64,000 nucleotides of DNA. Origin: Bordetella pertussis 18323 (lineage in GTDB: Bacteria; Pseudomonadota; Gammaproteobacteria; Burkholderiales; Burkholderiaceae_B). Position 1 is the first letter of the stretch; every line of letters begins with the position of its first letter. The stretch spans positions 558,001 through 622,000 of the forward strand of contig NC_018518.1 of NCBI RefSeq assembly GCF_000306945.1, written 5' to 3'. The notes below the pieces were generated by a model. It made no database searches. It had not been told where the DNA came from and saw nothing but the letters and a program-made list of their open reading frames with translations. Made by a program: the position numbers and the translations under genes. Below are positions 27,685 to 35,422 of the stretch, piece after piece.

Positions 27685-29432
27685 GCCGGCTGCAACTCCC
27701 GCAGGCGGCCCTGCTCCAGCATCCATTGCCGCGGCAGGCGCCGCGCCACCGCGTCGGCATGCGTGGCCAGCAGCAAGGTGCGTCCCTGCGCGAAAGCCAG
27801 GACCTCGTCGAGCACGCGCGCCTGCGTCGCCGCATCCAGGTGGGCGGCAGGCTCGTCCAGCAGGATCAGCCCGGGGTCGCGCAGGAACAGGCGCGCCAGC
27901 GCCACACGCTGCGCCTGCCCTCCCGACAGGCCATGGCCGCGGCTGCCCAGCGGCGTGTCCAGGCCGCGCGGCAAAGCCTGCGCGAACTCCATGACGCAGG
28001 CGCGGCGCGCCGCCTCCTCGACCAGCGCGGCACTGGCGCCAGGCCGCGCCAGGCGGATGTTGTCGGCGATCGAACCGGCGTACAGATAAGGCCGTTGACC
28101 GATCAGCACCACGCGTTCGCGCAGCGCGGCTTCGTCCCAGTCGGCCAACGGCACGCCGTCCAGCGCGATGGCGCCGGCGCCGTCGCGCAAGCGCGCCAGC
28201 AACTCCAGCAAGGTCGTCTTGCCGGCGCCGCTGGCGCCGCGCAATGCGACGTGCGCGCCGGCGTCCAGCTGCAGGGCGGCTTCGCGCAGCACCGGCGCGG
28301 GGCGGCCCGGCTGCGTCACGGTCAGGCCGCTCGCGGCCAGGCGCGCCGCGCCGCGCGCCAAGGCCGGCGCCTGGGCCGGCGGTGCGGGCTCAACCCCGGG
28401 CGAGGGCAGGCCGTCGAAGGTGCGCGCGATCTGCGCCACCGCGGCGCGCGCGGCCGCCCGGTCGTGGTAATGAGCGGCGAACTGGCGCAACGGCCCGTAT
28501 ACCTCGGGAGCCAGCAACAGGCAGAAGAACCCGCCCTGCAAGGTCAGCACCGATGCCCGCACATCGAGAAAGCCCAGGTAGGTCAGGCCGATATAGACCG
28601 CCACGCCGGCCACGCCCTGCGCCGCGAAGAACTCCAGCACGGCCGAGGACAGGAAAGCGATGCGCAGCACCGCCATCGTGCGCTGGCGCAAGGCGTCGCT
28701 GGCCGCCACGACCGACTGCTCCTCGGCCTCGGCGCGGCCATACAGCTTCAGCGTGGCCAGGCCGCGCAAGCGGTCGGCGAAGAACCCCGACAGCCGCGCA
28801 AACGCCTGCAGGTGACGGCGGCTGGCCGCCTCCGCCCCCCACCCCACCAGCGCCATGAACAGGGGGATCAGCGGCGCGCTCACCAGCAGCAGCAGGCCGG
28901 TGATCACATCGACCGGCAGCACCACGACCGCGAAGGCGACCGGCAGCACCGCCGCCGCGCCCATGGCGGGCAGGTACTTGGCGAAGAAGGCGTCCAGCGC
29001 CTCGACCTGCTCGACCATGGCGCTGGCCAGTTCGCCCGAGGCGCGCTGGCGCGACCATTGAGGGCCCAGGGCCAGCAAGCGCGCGAACAGCGCCTCGCGC
29101 ACCTGGCGCTTGATGCGCTCGGCCGCCGCGGCGCCGGCGCGCTCGCCCAGCCAGGCCAGCGCGGCGCGCGCCAGCATGAGGGCCGAGATCGCGACAATGG
29201 AGGTGGCCAGCTCGGCGCGTGCCGCGCCCTGCACGATGGCCTGGTCCAGCACGCGGGCCAGCAGCCAGGCCTGGATGACCAACAGCACGCCGCCGATCAG
29301 CGGCGCGGCGCCGGCAACCGTCAGCGGCACGCGCGCCGCGCGCGCCCGCATCGCCAGCCAGCGCGAATGCTCGCGGGGCGGTTTGTTCAGCGCGGCGGCG
29401 GGATCATGCTCGATACCGGAAGCGCCGCTCAC
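27681..29432 (-). CDS. cydD: Thiol reductant ABC exporter subunit CydD
   Basis: The 583-residue partner of CydC has the same layout: a membrane domain, then an ATPase domain. The latter has Walker A GASGAGKTT, the signature HGLSGGQAQRVALAR and Walker B LILLDEPAAHLD. The start is GTG at 29432, overlapping the cydX TGA (GTGA); no better start fits. The transporter is required for cytochrome bd maturation in other proteobacteria. Tight coupling cydX-cydD-cydC suggests one transcript with cydAB. Confidence 0.92.
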   Translation of the reverse strand: MSGASGIEHDPAAALNKPPREHSRWLAMRARAARVPLTVAGAAPLIGGVLLVIQAWLLARVLDQAIVQGAARAELATSIVAISALMLARAALAWLGERAGAAAAERIKRQVREALFARLLALGPQWSRQRASGELASAMVEQVEALDAFFAKYLPAMGAAAVLPVAFAVVVLPVDVITGLLLLVSAPLIPLFMALVGWGAEAASRRHLQAFARLSGFFADRLRGLATLKLYGRAEAEEQSVVAASDALRQRTMAVLRIAFLSSAVLEFFAAQGVAGVAVYIGLTYLGFLDVRASVLTLQGGFFCLLLAPEVYGPLRQFAAHYHDRAAARAAVAQIARTFDGLPSPGVEPAPPAQAPALARGAARLAASGLTVTQPGRPAPVLREAALQLDAGAHVALRGASGAGKTTLLELLARLRDGAGAIALDGVPLADWDEAALRERVVLIGQRPYLYAGSIADNIRLARPGASAALVEEAARRACVMEFAQALPRGLDTPLGSRGHGLSGGQAQRVALARLFLRDPGLILLDEPAAHLDAATQARVLDEVLAFAQGRTLLLATHADAVARRLPRQWMLEQGRLRELQPA

Positions 29433-29554
29433 TCGTCAGCCGGCTTCTTGTAGGGATCGTGCGCATGGCCTTCGCGCAACTCGAACCACATCGCATTCAG
29501 GATGCCGAACGCACACGCCAGGCTCAGGCCAAGAATCCAAGAGAAATACCACAT
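29429..29554 (-). CDS. cydX: Cytochrome bd oxidase small subunit CydX
   Basis: This 41-residue single-pass membrane protein starts MWYFSWILGLSLACAFGILN and continues AMWFELREGH, matching the CydX/YbgT family, including the conserved N-terminal MWYF and Trp in the AMW motif. CydX stabilises the haem site of cytochrome bd. It sits 13 bases after cydB and overlaps the cydD start by four bases. Its small size makes it easy to miss. Confidence 0.93.
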   Translation of the reverse strand: MWYFSWILGLSLACAFGILNAMWFELREGHAHDPYKKPADE

Positions 29555-29567
29555 GACTGGCTCCTGA

Positions 29568-30722
29568 TCAGTACGAGTTGGGCGTGCCGTCCACCGAGTC
29601 TTCGGTGACCTTGCCGCGCATGACGCGATATACCCAGGCCGTGTAGACCGTGATGATCGGCAGGAAGAACGCCACCGCCAGCAGCATGATCCACAACGTC
29701 AGCAGGCTGGACGACCCGTCCCAGACCGTCAGCCCGGCGCCGGGCCGGCTCGACGACGGCATGATGAACGGAAACAGCGCGAAGCCGACCGTGAGGATGA
29801 TGCCAGCGATCGACACCGACGAAGCGAGAAAGGCGAGTACGTTGGCGCGCGCGCTGAGCAGCACGAAGGCAAGCAGCGCGCCGCCCACGCCCAGCGCCGG
29901 GGCGATCCAGGTCAGCGGCCATTTCTCGTAGTTGGCCATCCAGCCGCCGGCCTGCAGCTCCACGGTCTTGAGCATGGGGTTGGACGGCGCATGCATGTCC
30001 ACCGCGCTGGTGATCACGTGCCCGTCCAGGCCATAGGCCACCCAGAAGCCGCCCGCCACGAACAGCGCGGCCGTGGCCAGCGCCGCCAGGCGGCCCCAGT
30101 TGCGCGCCCGCGAGGACACCGGGTCATGCGTGCGCCAGGCCAGCAGCACGCCGCCATGCATCACCATCATCGCCACGCTGACCAGGCCGGCCAGCAGCGC
30201 GAAAGGCTTGAAGAGCTGGTAGAAGTGGCCTTCGTATTCGGGCCGCAGCGTCGCCGCGTCGAAGCCGAACGGCACGCCGAGGATGATATTGCCCATCGCC
30301 ACGCCGAACACCAGCGCGGCCACCACGCCGCAGAAGCACAGCACCGCGTCCCAGCGGCTGCGCCAGCGCGTGCCCTCCATCTTGCTGCGGTACTTGAAAC
30401 CCACCGGCCGCAGGATCAGGGCGATGAGGACCAGCATCATGGCCAGGTAAAAGCCCGAGAACGAGGCCGCATACAGCAGCGGCCAGGCCGCGAAGATCGC
30501 CCCGCCGGCGGTGATCAGCCAGACCTGGTTGCCTTCCCATACCGGGCCGACCACGTTGAGCACCACGCGCCGCTCGACATCGGTCTTGGCGACCAGCGGC
30601 AGAAGCGCCGCCACGCCCAGATCGAAACCGTCCATCACGGCGAAGCCGATCAGCAGCGCGCCCAGCAGCAGCCACCAGAGCACGCGCAGGGTGGCGTAGT
30701 CGAAAGGAATCAAGCTATCCAT
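29568..30722 (-). CDS. cydB: Cytochrome bd ubiquinol oxidase subunit II
   Basis: The 384-residue integral membrane protein opens with MDSLIPFDYATLRVLWWLLL and GFAVMDGFDLGVAALLP, the family hallmark. GPVWEGNQVWLITAGGAIFA and eight or nine membrane helices follow. It pairs with CydA to form the high-affinity quinol oxidase used at low oxygen. It starts 15 bases after cydA and is followed by cydX. Confidence 0.95.
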   Translation of the reverse strand: MDSLIPFDYATLRVLWWLLLGALLIGFAVMDGFDLGVAALLPLVAKTDVERRVVLNVVGPVWEGNQVWLITAGGAIFAAWPLLYAASFSGFYLAMMLVLIALILRPVGFKYRSKMEGTRWRSRWDAVLCFCGVVAALVFGVAMGNIILGVPFGFDAATLRPEYEGHFYQLFKPFALLAGLVSVAMMVMHGGVLLAWRTHDPVSSRARNWGRLAALATAALFVAGGFWVAYGLDGHVITSAVDMHAPSNPMLKTVELQAGGWMANYEKWPLTWIAPALGVGGALLAFVLLSARANVLAFLASSVSIAGIILTVGFALFPFIMPSSSRPGAGLTVWDGSSSLLTLWIMLLAVAFFLPIITVYTAWVYRVMRGKVTEDSVDGTPNSY

Positions 30723-30737
30723 GTGCGTTCTCCCCCA

Positions 30738-32315
30738 TCAATACGCATCGACGGCCGCCTGGACCGGATCGGCGCGCCGGCCGGCCGGCTCGCTCGCCTC
30801 GCCTTTCGGCCCGGCCTTGACGGCATGCAGCATCACCTTGACGCCTATCACCAGCAGCACCGTATAGAGCACCAGGAAAATGGCCAGGCTGATCGCCAGG
30901 TCGGTGATGGTCAGGCCGGATGCCGCATAGTAGGTCGGCAGCACGCCCTCGATCACCCAGGGCTGGCGGCCGTACTCGGCCACGAACCAGCCACTCTCGA
31001 TCGCCACCCATGGCAGCGGCAGGCTCCACAACGCCACCTTGAGCAGGCCGGGCCGGCTGTCCAGGCGCCCGCGCGAAGCCAGCCAGAACGCCACGCCGAA
31101 GAACAGGATCAGGTAGAAGCCCACCGCCACCATGACGCGGAACGCCCAGAACAGCGGCGCCACGTTCGGCACCGTGTCGAGCGCCGCCTGCGCGATCTGT
31201 TCGTCGGTGGCCTTGGACAGGTCGGGCTGGTAGCGCTTGACCAGCAGGGCGTAGCCCAGATCCGGCCAGGTGCGCTCGAACAGCATGCGCGCGTCGACGT
31301 CCTTGGGATTGGCGCGAACGCGCTGCAGCGCCTCGTAGGCGGTAATGCCCTCGCGGATGCGCACCTCCGCGCGCCGCACCAGGTCGTCGATGCCCAGCAG
31401 CGGCGTGGTCAGCGAACGCGTACCGATCAGCCCCATGACGTACGGAATGGAAATCGCGAACTCGTTCCTGCGCTCTTCCTGGTTGGGAATGGCGATCAGG
31501 TTGAACGAGGCCGGCGCCGGCTCGGTATGCCACATGGCCTCGATGGCCGCGATCTTCATTTTCTGGTGTTCGGTGGTGAGATAACCGCTTTCGTCGCCCA
31601 GCACCACCACAGACAGCGCCGAAGCCAGGCCGAAGCTGGCCGCCACCGCCATCGAACGCTTGGCCAGGTCGATGTGGCGGCCCTTGAGCAGGTACCAGGC
31701 GCTGATCGACATCACGAACATCGCGCCCGCCACGTAGCCGGCGCTGACCGTATGCACGAACTTGGCCTGCGCCACCGGGTTGAGCAGCACGGCGGCGAAG
31801 TCGGTCATTTCCATGCGCATGGTGTCCGGATTGAACATCGCGCCCACCGGGTTCTGCATCCAGCCGTTGGCGATCAGGATCCAGAGCGCCGAGAAGTTGG
31901 TGCCGAACGCCACCAGCCAGGTCACCACCAGGTGGCCGACCTTGGACAGGCGGTTCCAGCCGAAGAAGAACAGGCCGACGAAGGTGGCCTCGAGGAAGAA
32001 CGCCATCAGGCCCTCGAGCGCCAGCGGCGCGCCGAAGATATCGCCGACGTAGTGGCTGTAGTAGGACCAGTTCATGCCGAACTGGAATTCCATGGCCACG
32101 CCGGTGGCCACGCCCAGGGCGAAGTTGATGCCGAACAGCGTGCCCCAGAACATCGTCATTCGCTTCCAGATCTGGCGGCCGGTCATGACGTACACGCTTT
32201 CCATGATGGCCAGGATGAACGACAGGCCGAGCGTGAGGGGAACGAACAGGAAGTGGTATAGCGCGGTCGCGGCAAACTGGAATCGCGACAGGTTGACGAC
32301 ATCGAGGTCAATCAT
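30738..32315 (-). CDS. cydA: Cytochrome bd ubiquinol oxidase subunit I
   Basis: The 525-residue subunit carries haems b558, b595 and d. The start ATG at 32315 gives MIDLDVVNLSRFQFAATALYHFLFVP, with an axial-ligand His21. A quinol-binding Q-loop follows after about residue 250 and includes the PYVMGLIGTRS stretch. An ATG 14 residues upstream is less likely. CydA reduces oxygen to water while oxidising ubiquinol, without pumping protons. It heads the cydA-cydB-cydX-cydD-cydC operon, 125 bases downstream of a GbsR-type regulator on the same strand. Confidence 0.95.
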   Translation of the reverse strand: MIDLDVVNLSRFQFAATALYHFLFVPLTLGLSFILAIMESVYVMTGRQIWKRMTMFWGTLFGINFALGVATGVAMEFQFGMNWSYYSHYVGDIFGAPLALEGLMAFFLEATFVGLFFFGWNRLSKVGHLVVTWLVAFGTNFSALWILIANGWMQNPVGAMFNPDTMRMEMTDFAAVLLNPVAQAKFVHTVSAGYVAGAMFVMSISAWYLLKGRHIDLAKRSMAVAASFGLASALSVVVLGDESGYLTTEHQKMKIAAIEAMWHTEPAPASFNLIAIPNQEERRNEFAISIPYVMGLIGTRSLTTPLLGIDDLVRRAEVRIREGITAYEALQRVRANPKDVDARMLFERTWPDLGYALLVKRYQPDLSKATDEQIAQAALDTVPNVAPLFWAFRVMVAVGFYLILFFGVAFWLASRGRLDSRPGLLKVALWSLPLPWVAIESGWFVAEYGRQPWVIEGVLPTYYAASGLTITDLAISLAIFLVLYTVLLVIGVKVMLHAVKAGPKGEASEPAGRRADPVQAAVDAY

Positions 32316-32440
32316 GGAGACGCTCCCAGACGGTAGGCCGGCCCGGACAGCCGACATGGCCTCCCGGCTCGCTCGCAGGCCATGATAAGGGCGTTACGTA
32401 CAACTTCATAGGGATGATCCTCAACAAACAACAGCCAGAT

Positions 32441-32986
32441 TCAATCCTTGCCGCGCAGCTTGCCGGCAAAACCCAGCACTTTCTGCACTTTTGAACCCAG
32501 TTTCATGAGATTTTGCAGCGTTTCTGGCGGCAGGCGCTGCACCTCGTCGAACCATCCCGTGGACAGCTCGATCAGCTCCAGCATCTCGTGCATGCGCTGC
32601 TGGGCATAGACTTGCGCCTCGTCGGCCGGCCGCTCCAGCAAGGTGTCGCGCAACAGCGTAAGGGTGGGATCGATTTCGCGCTTGCGCTTCTCTTCCATCA
32701 GGATGCGGAAAATTTCCCAAACATCCTTGGGCGTCTCGAAGTAATCGCGCCGGTCGCCGACCTGGTGCATCAGCTTGACCAGCCGCCACGACTGCAGCTC
32801 CTTCAGGCCCATGCTGACGTTGGAACGCGAAAAGCCCAGCGCCTCGGCGATGTCGTCGGCGTGCAGGGCCTTGGGCGACAGGAACAGCAGGGCATAGATC
32901 TGCCCCACGGTGCGGTTCACGCCCCAGCGGCTACCCATTTCGCCAAAATGCAGCACGAACCGTTCGGTTTGGGGAGAAAGCGCCAC
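32441..32986 (-). CDS. GbsR/MarR-type transcriptional regulator upstream of cyd
   Basis: The protein has a winged-helix DNA-binding region typical of the GbsR branch of MarR: MGSRWGVNRTVGQIYALLFL, DDIAEALGFSRSNVSMGLKELQ, then VGDRRDYFETPKDVWEIFR. A C-terminal helical segment follows. I chose GTG at 32986 (181 residues). The frame stays open to an ATG at 33070, but that extension would contain the inverted repeat at 33007, which looks regulatory. Its position suggests that it controls cydABX-DC and itself. The signal is unknown. Confidence 0.75.
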   Translation of the reverse strand: MALSPQTERFVLHFGEMGSRWGVNRTVGQIYALLFLSPKALHADDIAEALGFSRSNVSMGLKELQSWRLVKLMHQVGDRRDYFETPKDVWEIFRILMEEKRKREIDPTLTLLRDTLLERPADEAQVYAQQRMHEMLELIELSTGWFDEVQRLPPETLQNLMKLGSKVQKVLGFAGKLRGKD

Positions 32987-33006
32987 GACAATATTTGTTA
33001 CGTTGA

Positions 33007-33041
33007 TTTCAGAAATTCCTGAAATTATCGAACTTCCTGAA
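33007..33041. promoter_or_regulatory. Candidate operator of the GbsR-type regulator
   Basis: TTTCAG and CTGAAA flank six bases at 33007-33024. The octamer TTCCTGAA occurs at 33016-33023 and again at 33034-33041. The spacing, 18 bases between the octamers, puts them on nearly the same face of the helix. This suits autoregulation of the gene starting at 32986. Confidence 0.45.
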
Positions 33042-33110
33042 TGGAAAGGCAAGGCCACGGCCGCGGCCATCTTGGCAGACCCTAGCCTTGCGGGCGCTTG
33101 CGCAAACGCA

Positions 33111-33132
33111 AACGCCGCCTGACGGCGGCGTT
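33111..33132. terminator. Intrinsic terminator-like hairpin
   Basis: AACGCCGCC and GGCGGCGTT flank a four-base loop, with T-rich sequence on both sides. It lies 28 bases past the end of the TonB-receptor remnant (minus strand) and most likely terminated that gene. Confidence 0.7.
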
Positions 33133-33159
33133 TTCCTGGTTCGACTTGGGCTTGCGCCG

Positions 33160-33550
33160 TCAGAAAACGTACTGCAGCGTGGCAAGCGCGACGCGCGGCT
33201 CGCCGTAGCGGATCTGGCCGGCGCTGGTGGCCGAGGCGAAGTAAGTCTTGTCGGCCAGGTTGCGCACCGCCAGCCGCCAGTCCCAGGCTCCGGTGCGGTA
33301 GCCGAGCATGGCGTCCAGGCGCCCATAGTCGGGCAAGCGGACCGCGTTGGCATTGTCGGCGTAGCGCGCACCCACGAAGGTCACCCCGGTTTCACCGTAC
33401 CAGCCCTGTGGCGGCCGGTAGGACAGAAACAGGCTGCCGTTGAGGCGCGCCACGTTGCGCACGCGCTTGCCGGCCTGCCCATTGTTGTCGCGGACGATGG
33501 AGGCGCTCTGCACGCCCAGGCCGCCGCGCACGCGCCAGTGCCCGGCTAGC
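33160..33550 (-). pseudogene. TonB-dependent outer-membrane receptor, C-terminal stump
   Basis: About 130 codons remain, reading from the IS481 edge as AGHWRVRGGLGVQSASIVRD to ALATLQYVF. VARLNGSLFLSYRPPQGWYG and RLDAMLGYRTGAWDWRLAVRNLADKTYF are late barrel strands typical of siderophore receptors, and the final Phe is the outer-membrane sorting signal. No upstream receptor sequence exists on the other side of IS481, where a promoter and GntR gene follow. The 5' end was therefore deleted or moved. No protein is expected. Confidence 0.85.
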
Positions 33551-34496
33551 TGTGAACTGTCAATAGGTTGTATTCGTCCAGGTTGAGTCTGGAGATGGGT
33601 ACAGCGCGCCCGATGCCTTGGTGGGGTCGATGCCAGTTGTAGTGGTGTAGCCAGGATTTCATGGCATCGGCTCGGTGTTGGGAGTTCTGGTAGGTGTGAG
33701 CGTAAGCCCACTCACGCAAGGCCGACTGGATGAAGCGTTCGGCCTTGCCATTGGTCTGTGGGCGGTAAGGTCGGGTAAAGCGGTGCTTGATGCCCAGCTC
33801 ATGGCACAGCGCGGCGAAGGCGCGGCTGCGAAAGGCCGAGCCATTGTCGGTGAGCAAGCGCTGGATGGTCACGCCCAGGCGCTGGTAGTAGGCCACTGCG
33901 TCCTTGAGGAACTGGACGGCGCTGGGGAAGCGCTCGTCGGGGTGGATGTCGGTGAAGGCCACGCGGGCGTGGTCATCGATGGCCACGAAGACGAAGTCCC
34001 AGCCGGCCCCCTCAACGGTATCGCGTCGGTTGCCCGTGACCCGGTGGCCAGGGCGCTGGATACGTCCCAGCTTCTTGATGTCGATGTGCAGCAGATCGCC
34101 GGGGGCCTGATGCTCGTAGCGCACCACCGGCTCGGCCGGCTCCAGGTCGGCCAGGTGCGACAGACCGGCGCGGGCCAGGACGCGGCTGACGGTGCTGGCT
34201 GACACGCCCAGCGCCTGGGCGATGCGCGCTTGGGTCAGCCGCTTGCGGCGCAGCTCCACGATAGCCAGCGCCTTGGCCGGCGCAATCGCTCGGGGCGAGA
34301 CCGTCGGGCGCGAGGACGCATCGGCCAAGCCCGCCTGGCCCTGAGCCAGGAAGCGGCCCAGCCATTTGCGCACAGTCGGCGCGGTGACCCCATAGGCGCG
34401 GGCCGCTTCAGGCACACAAACTTGATGGGCGATCAATTGCTGGACCATTTCGAGTCGACGTAGGAAGGTCAATCGGGCATGCTTATGGGTGTTCAT
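33546..34496 (-). CDS. IS481 transposase (copy 2)
   Basis: The predicted 316-residue protein is identical to that of copy 1, with catalytic Asp139, Asp217 and Glu253. As in copy 1, the TAG stop lies in the flanking CTAG and not in the element. The frame is intact. Confidence 0.95.
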   Translation of the reverse strand: MNTHKHARLTFLRRLEMVQQLIAHQVCVPEAARAYGVTAPTVRKWLGRFLAQGQAGLADASSRPTVSPRAIAPAKALAIVELRRKRLTQARIAQALGVSASTVSRVLARAGLSHLADLEPAEPVVRYEHQAPGDLLHIDIKKLGRIQRPGHRVTGNRRDTVEGAGWDFVFVAIDDHARVAFTDIHPDERFPSAVQFLKDAVAYYQRLGVTIQRLLTDNGSAFRSRAFAALCHELGIKHRFTRPYRPQTNGKAERFIQSALREWAYAHTYQNSQHRADAMKSWLHHYNWHRPHQGIGRAVPISRLNLDEYNLLTVHS

Positions 34497-34593
34497 CCGG
34501 CCGGGCTCCTTGAGTGAACTGGGGGGTTGGCGATTTCCAGTTTCTCAAATCCGGTTCGGATGAACCATGCATACAACCTATTGAATCTTCACA
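33551..34593 (-). mobile_element. IS481, copy 2 (at a rearrangement joint)
   Basis: The 1043-bp element lies in reverse orientation, with the same terminal repeats as copy 1. Flanking hexamers are GCTAGC (33545-33550) and CCTAGC (34594-34599). The outer base differs and the two sides are unrelated in content: a receptor stump versus a regulator promoter. This points to recombination between IS481 copies rather than a clean insertion. Confidence 0.95.
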
Positions 34594-34698
34594 CCTAGCC
34601 CGCCACTTCCTGATTCAATGGCAGGCATACCGGCGCGGCGGCGCGCCGATCCGCGCATACTGGCCGAAAAAGTTTTCATATAACCTGAGAAATCGGCC

Positions 34699-34704
34699 TA
34701 TAAT
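34699..34704 (+). promoter_or_regulatory. Consensus -10 box directly before the GntR start codon
   Basis: TATAAT ends six bases before the ATG at 34711. Transcription would begin at or next to the A of the start codon, implying a leaderless or nearly leaderless mRNA. A clear -35 box is not evident (TTTTCA at 34673 is a weak candidate). Confidence 0.5.
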
Positions 34705-34710
34705 CCCCGC

Positions 34711-35406
34711 ATGCTCCAGCCCACCCCCACGCTTACCGACCAGGTCGCCGGACAACTGGCCCGCGCCATCGCCGATGGCGCCTACGCCGTGGGCGCCAAG
34801 CTGCCGACCGGCCGTGCGCTGGCGCAGCAGTACGGCGTGAGCGCCGCGGTCATCCGCGAGGCGACCGAGCGCCTGCGCGCCCAGGGCCTGGTGCAAAGCC
34901 GGCAGGGCTCGGGCTGTACCGTGGTGGCCCGCACGCCGGCCGGCGGCTTTCAGGTGCCCGCGGGCGGCCTGGACCGCGCGCATCTGGCGCGGGTGTACGA
35001 GCTGCGCATGGAGCTCGAAGGCGGGGCTGCCGCACTGGCGGCGCGCCGTCGCGGCGCCGCCGACCTCGACCGCATGCGGCAGGCCTTGCAGGCGCTGCAG
35101 CGCGAGCCCATCGAACCCGAGCAGGGCGTGGTCCACGACGTGGGTTTCCACGTGGCCATCGCCACGGCGACCGCCAATCCCTATTACCTGCAGTTGCTGC
35201 AATACCTCAACCTGCAATTGCGCCAGGCGGTGGAGACCGCGCGCGCCAATACGCGGCGCCAGGGCGACCCTGTGCACGCGGTGCACGAAGAACACCTGGC
35301 GATCTACCGCGCCATCGAACGCGGCGAGCCCGAGGCGGCGCGCGCGGCGGCGCAACACCATCTGCTGGGCGCGGCGGCGCGCCTGCAGCTCGACATGAAC
35401 CTTTGA
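34711..35406 (+). CDS. GntR/FadR-family (FCD) regulator
   Basis: The 231-residue regulator has a GntR winged helix (DQVAGQLARAIADGAYAVGA, YGVSAAVIREATERLRAQGL) and an FCD domain. The FCD metal-binding His and Asp residues lie in HDVGFHVAIATATANPYY and VHEEHLAIYRAIERGE. It resembles LldR/GlcC-type regulators of 2-hydroxyacid use. It is followed 16 bases later by an FAD-linked 2-hydroxyacid dehydrogenase, which is its likely target. Confidence 0.85.
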   Translation: MLQPTPTLTDQVAGQLARAIADGAYAVGAKLPTGRALAQQYGVSAAVIREATERLRAQGLVQSRQGSGCTVVARTPAGGFQVPAGGLDRAHLARVYELRMELEGGAAALAARRRGAADLDRMRQALQALQREPIEPEQGVVHDVGFHVAIATATANPYYLQLLQYLNLQLRQAVETARANTRRQGDPVHAVHEEHLAIYRAIERGEPEAARAAAQHHLLGAAARLQLDMNL

Positions 35407-35422
35407 CCGTGCGGCCCCGACC

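Noticed and set aside
29991..32261. 756-codon open frame opposite cydA and cydB
   Set aside because: Shadow of well-supported genes; His- and Gln-rich translation with no signal or domain.
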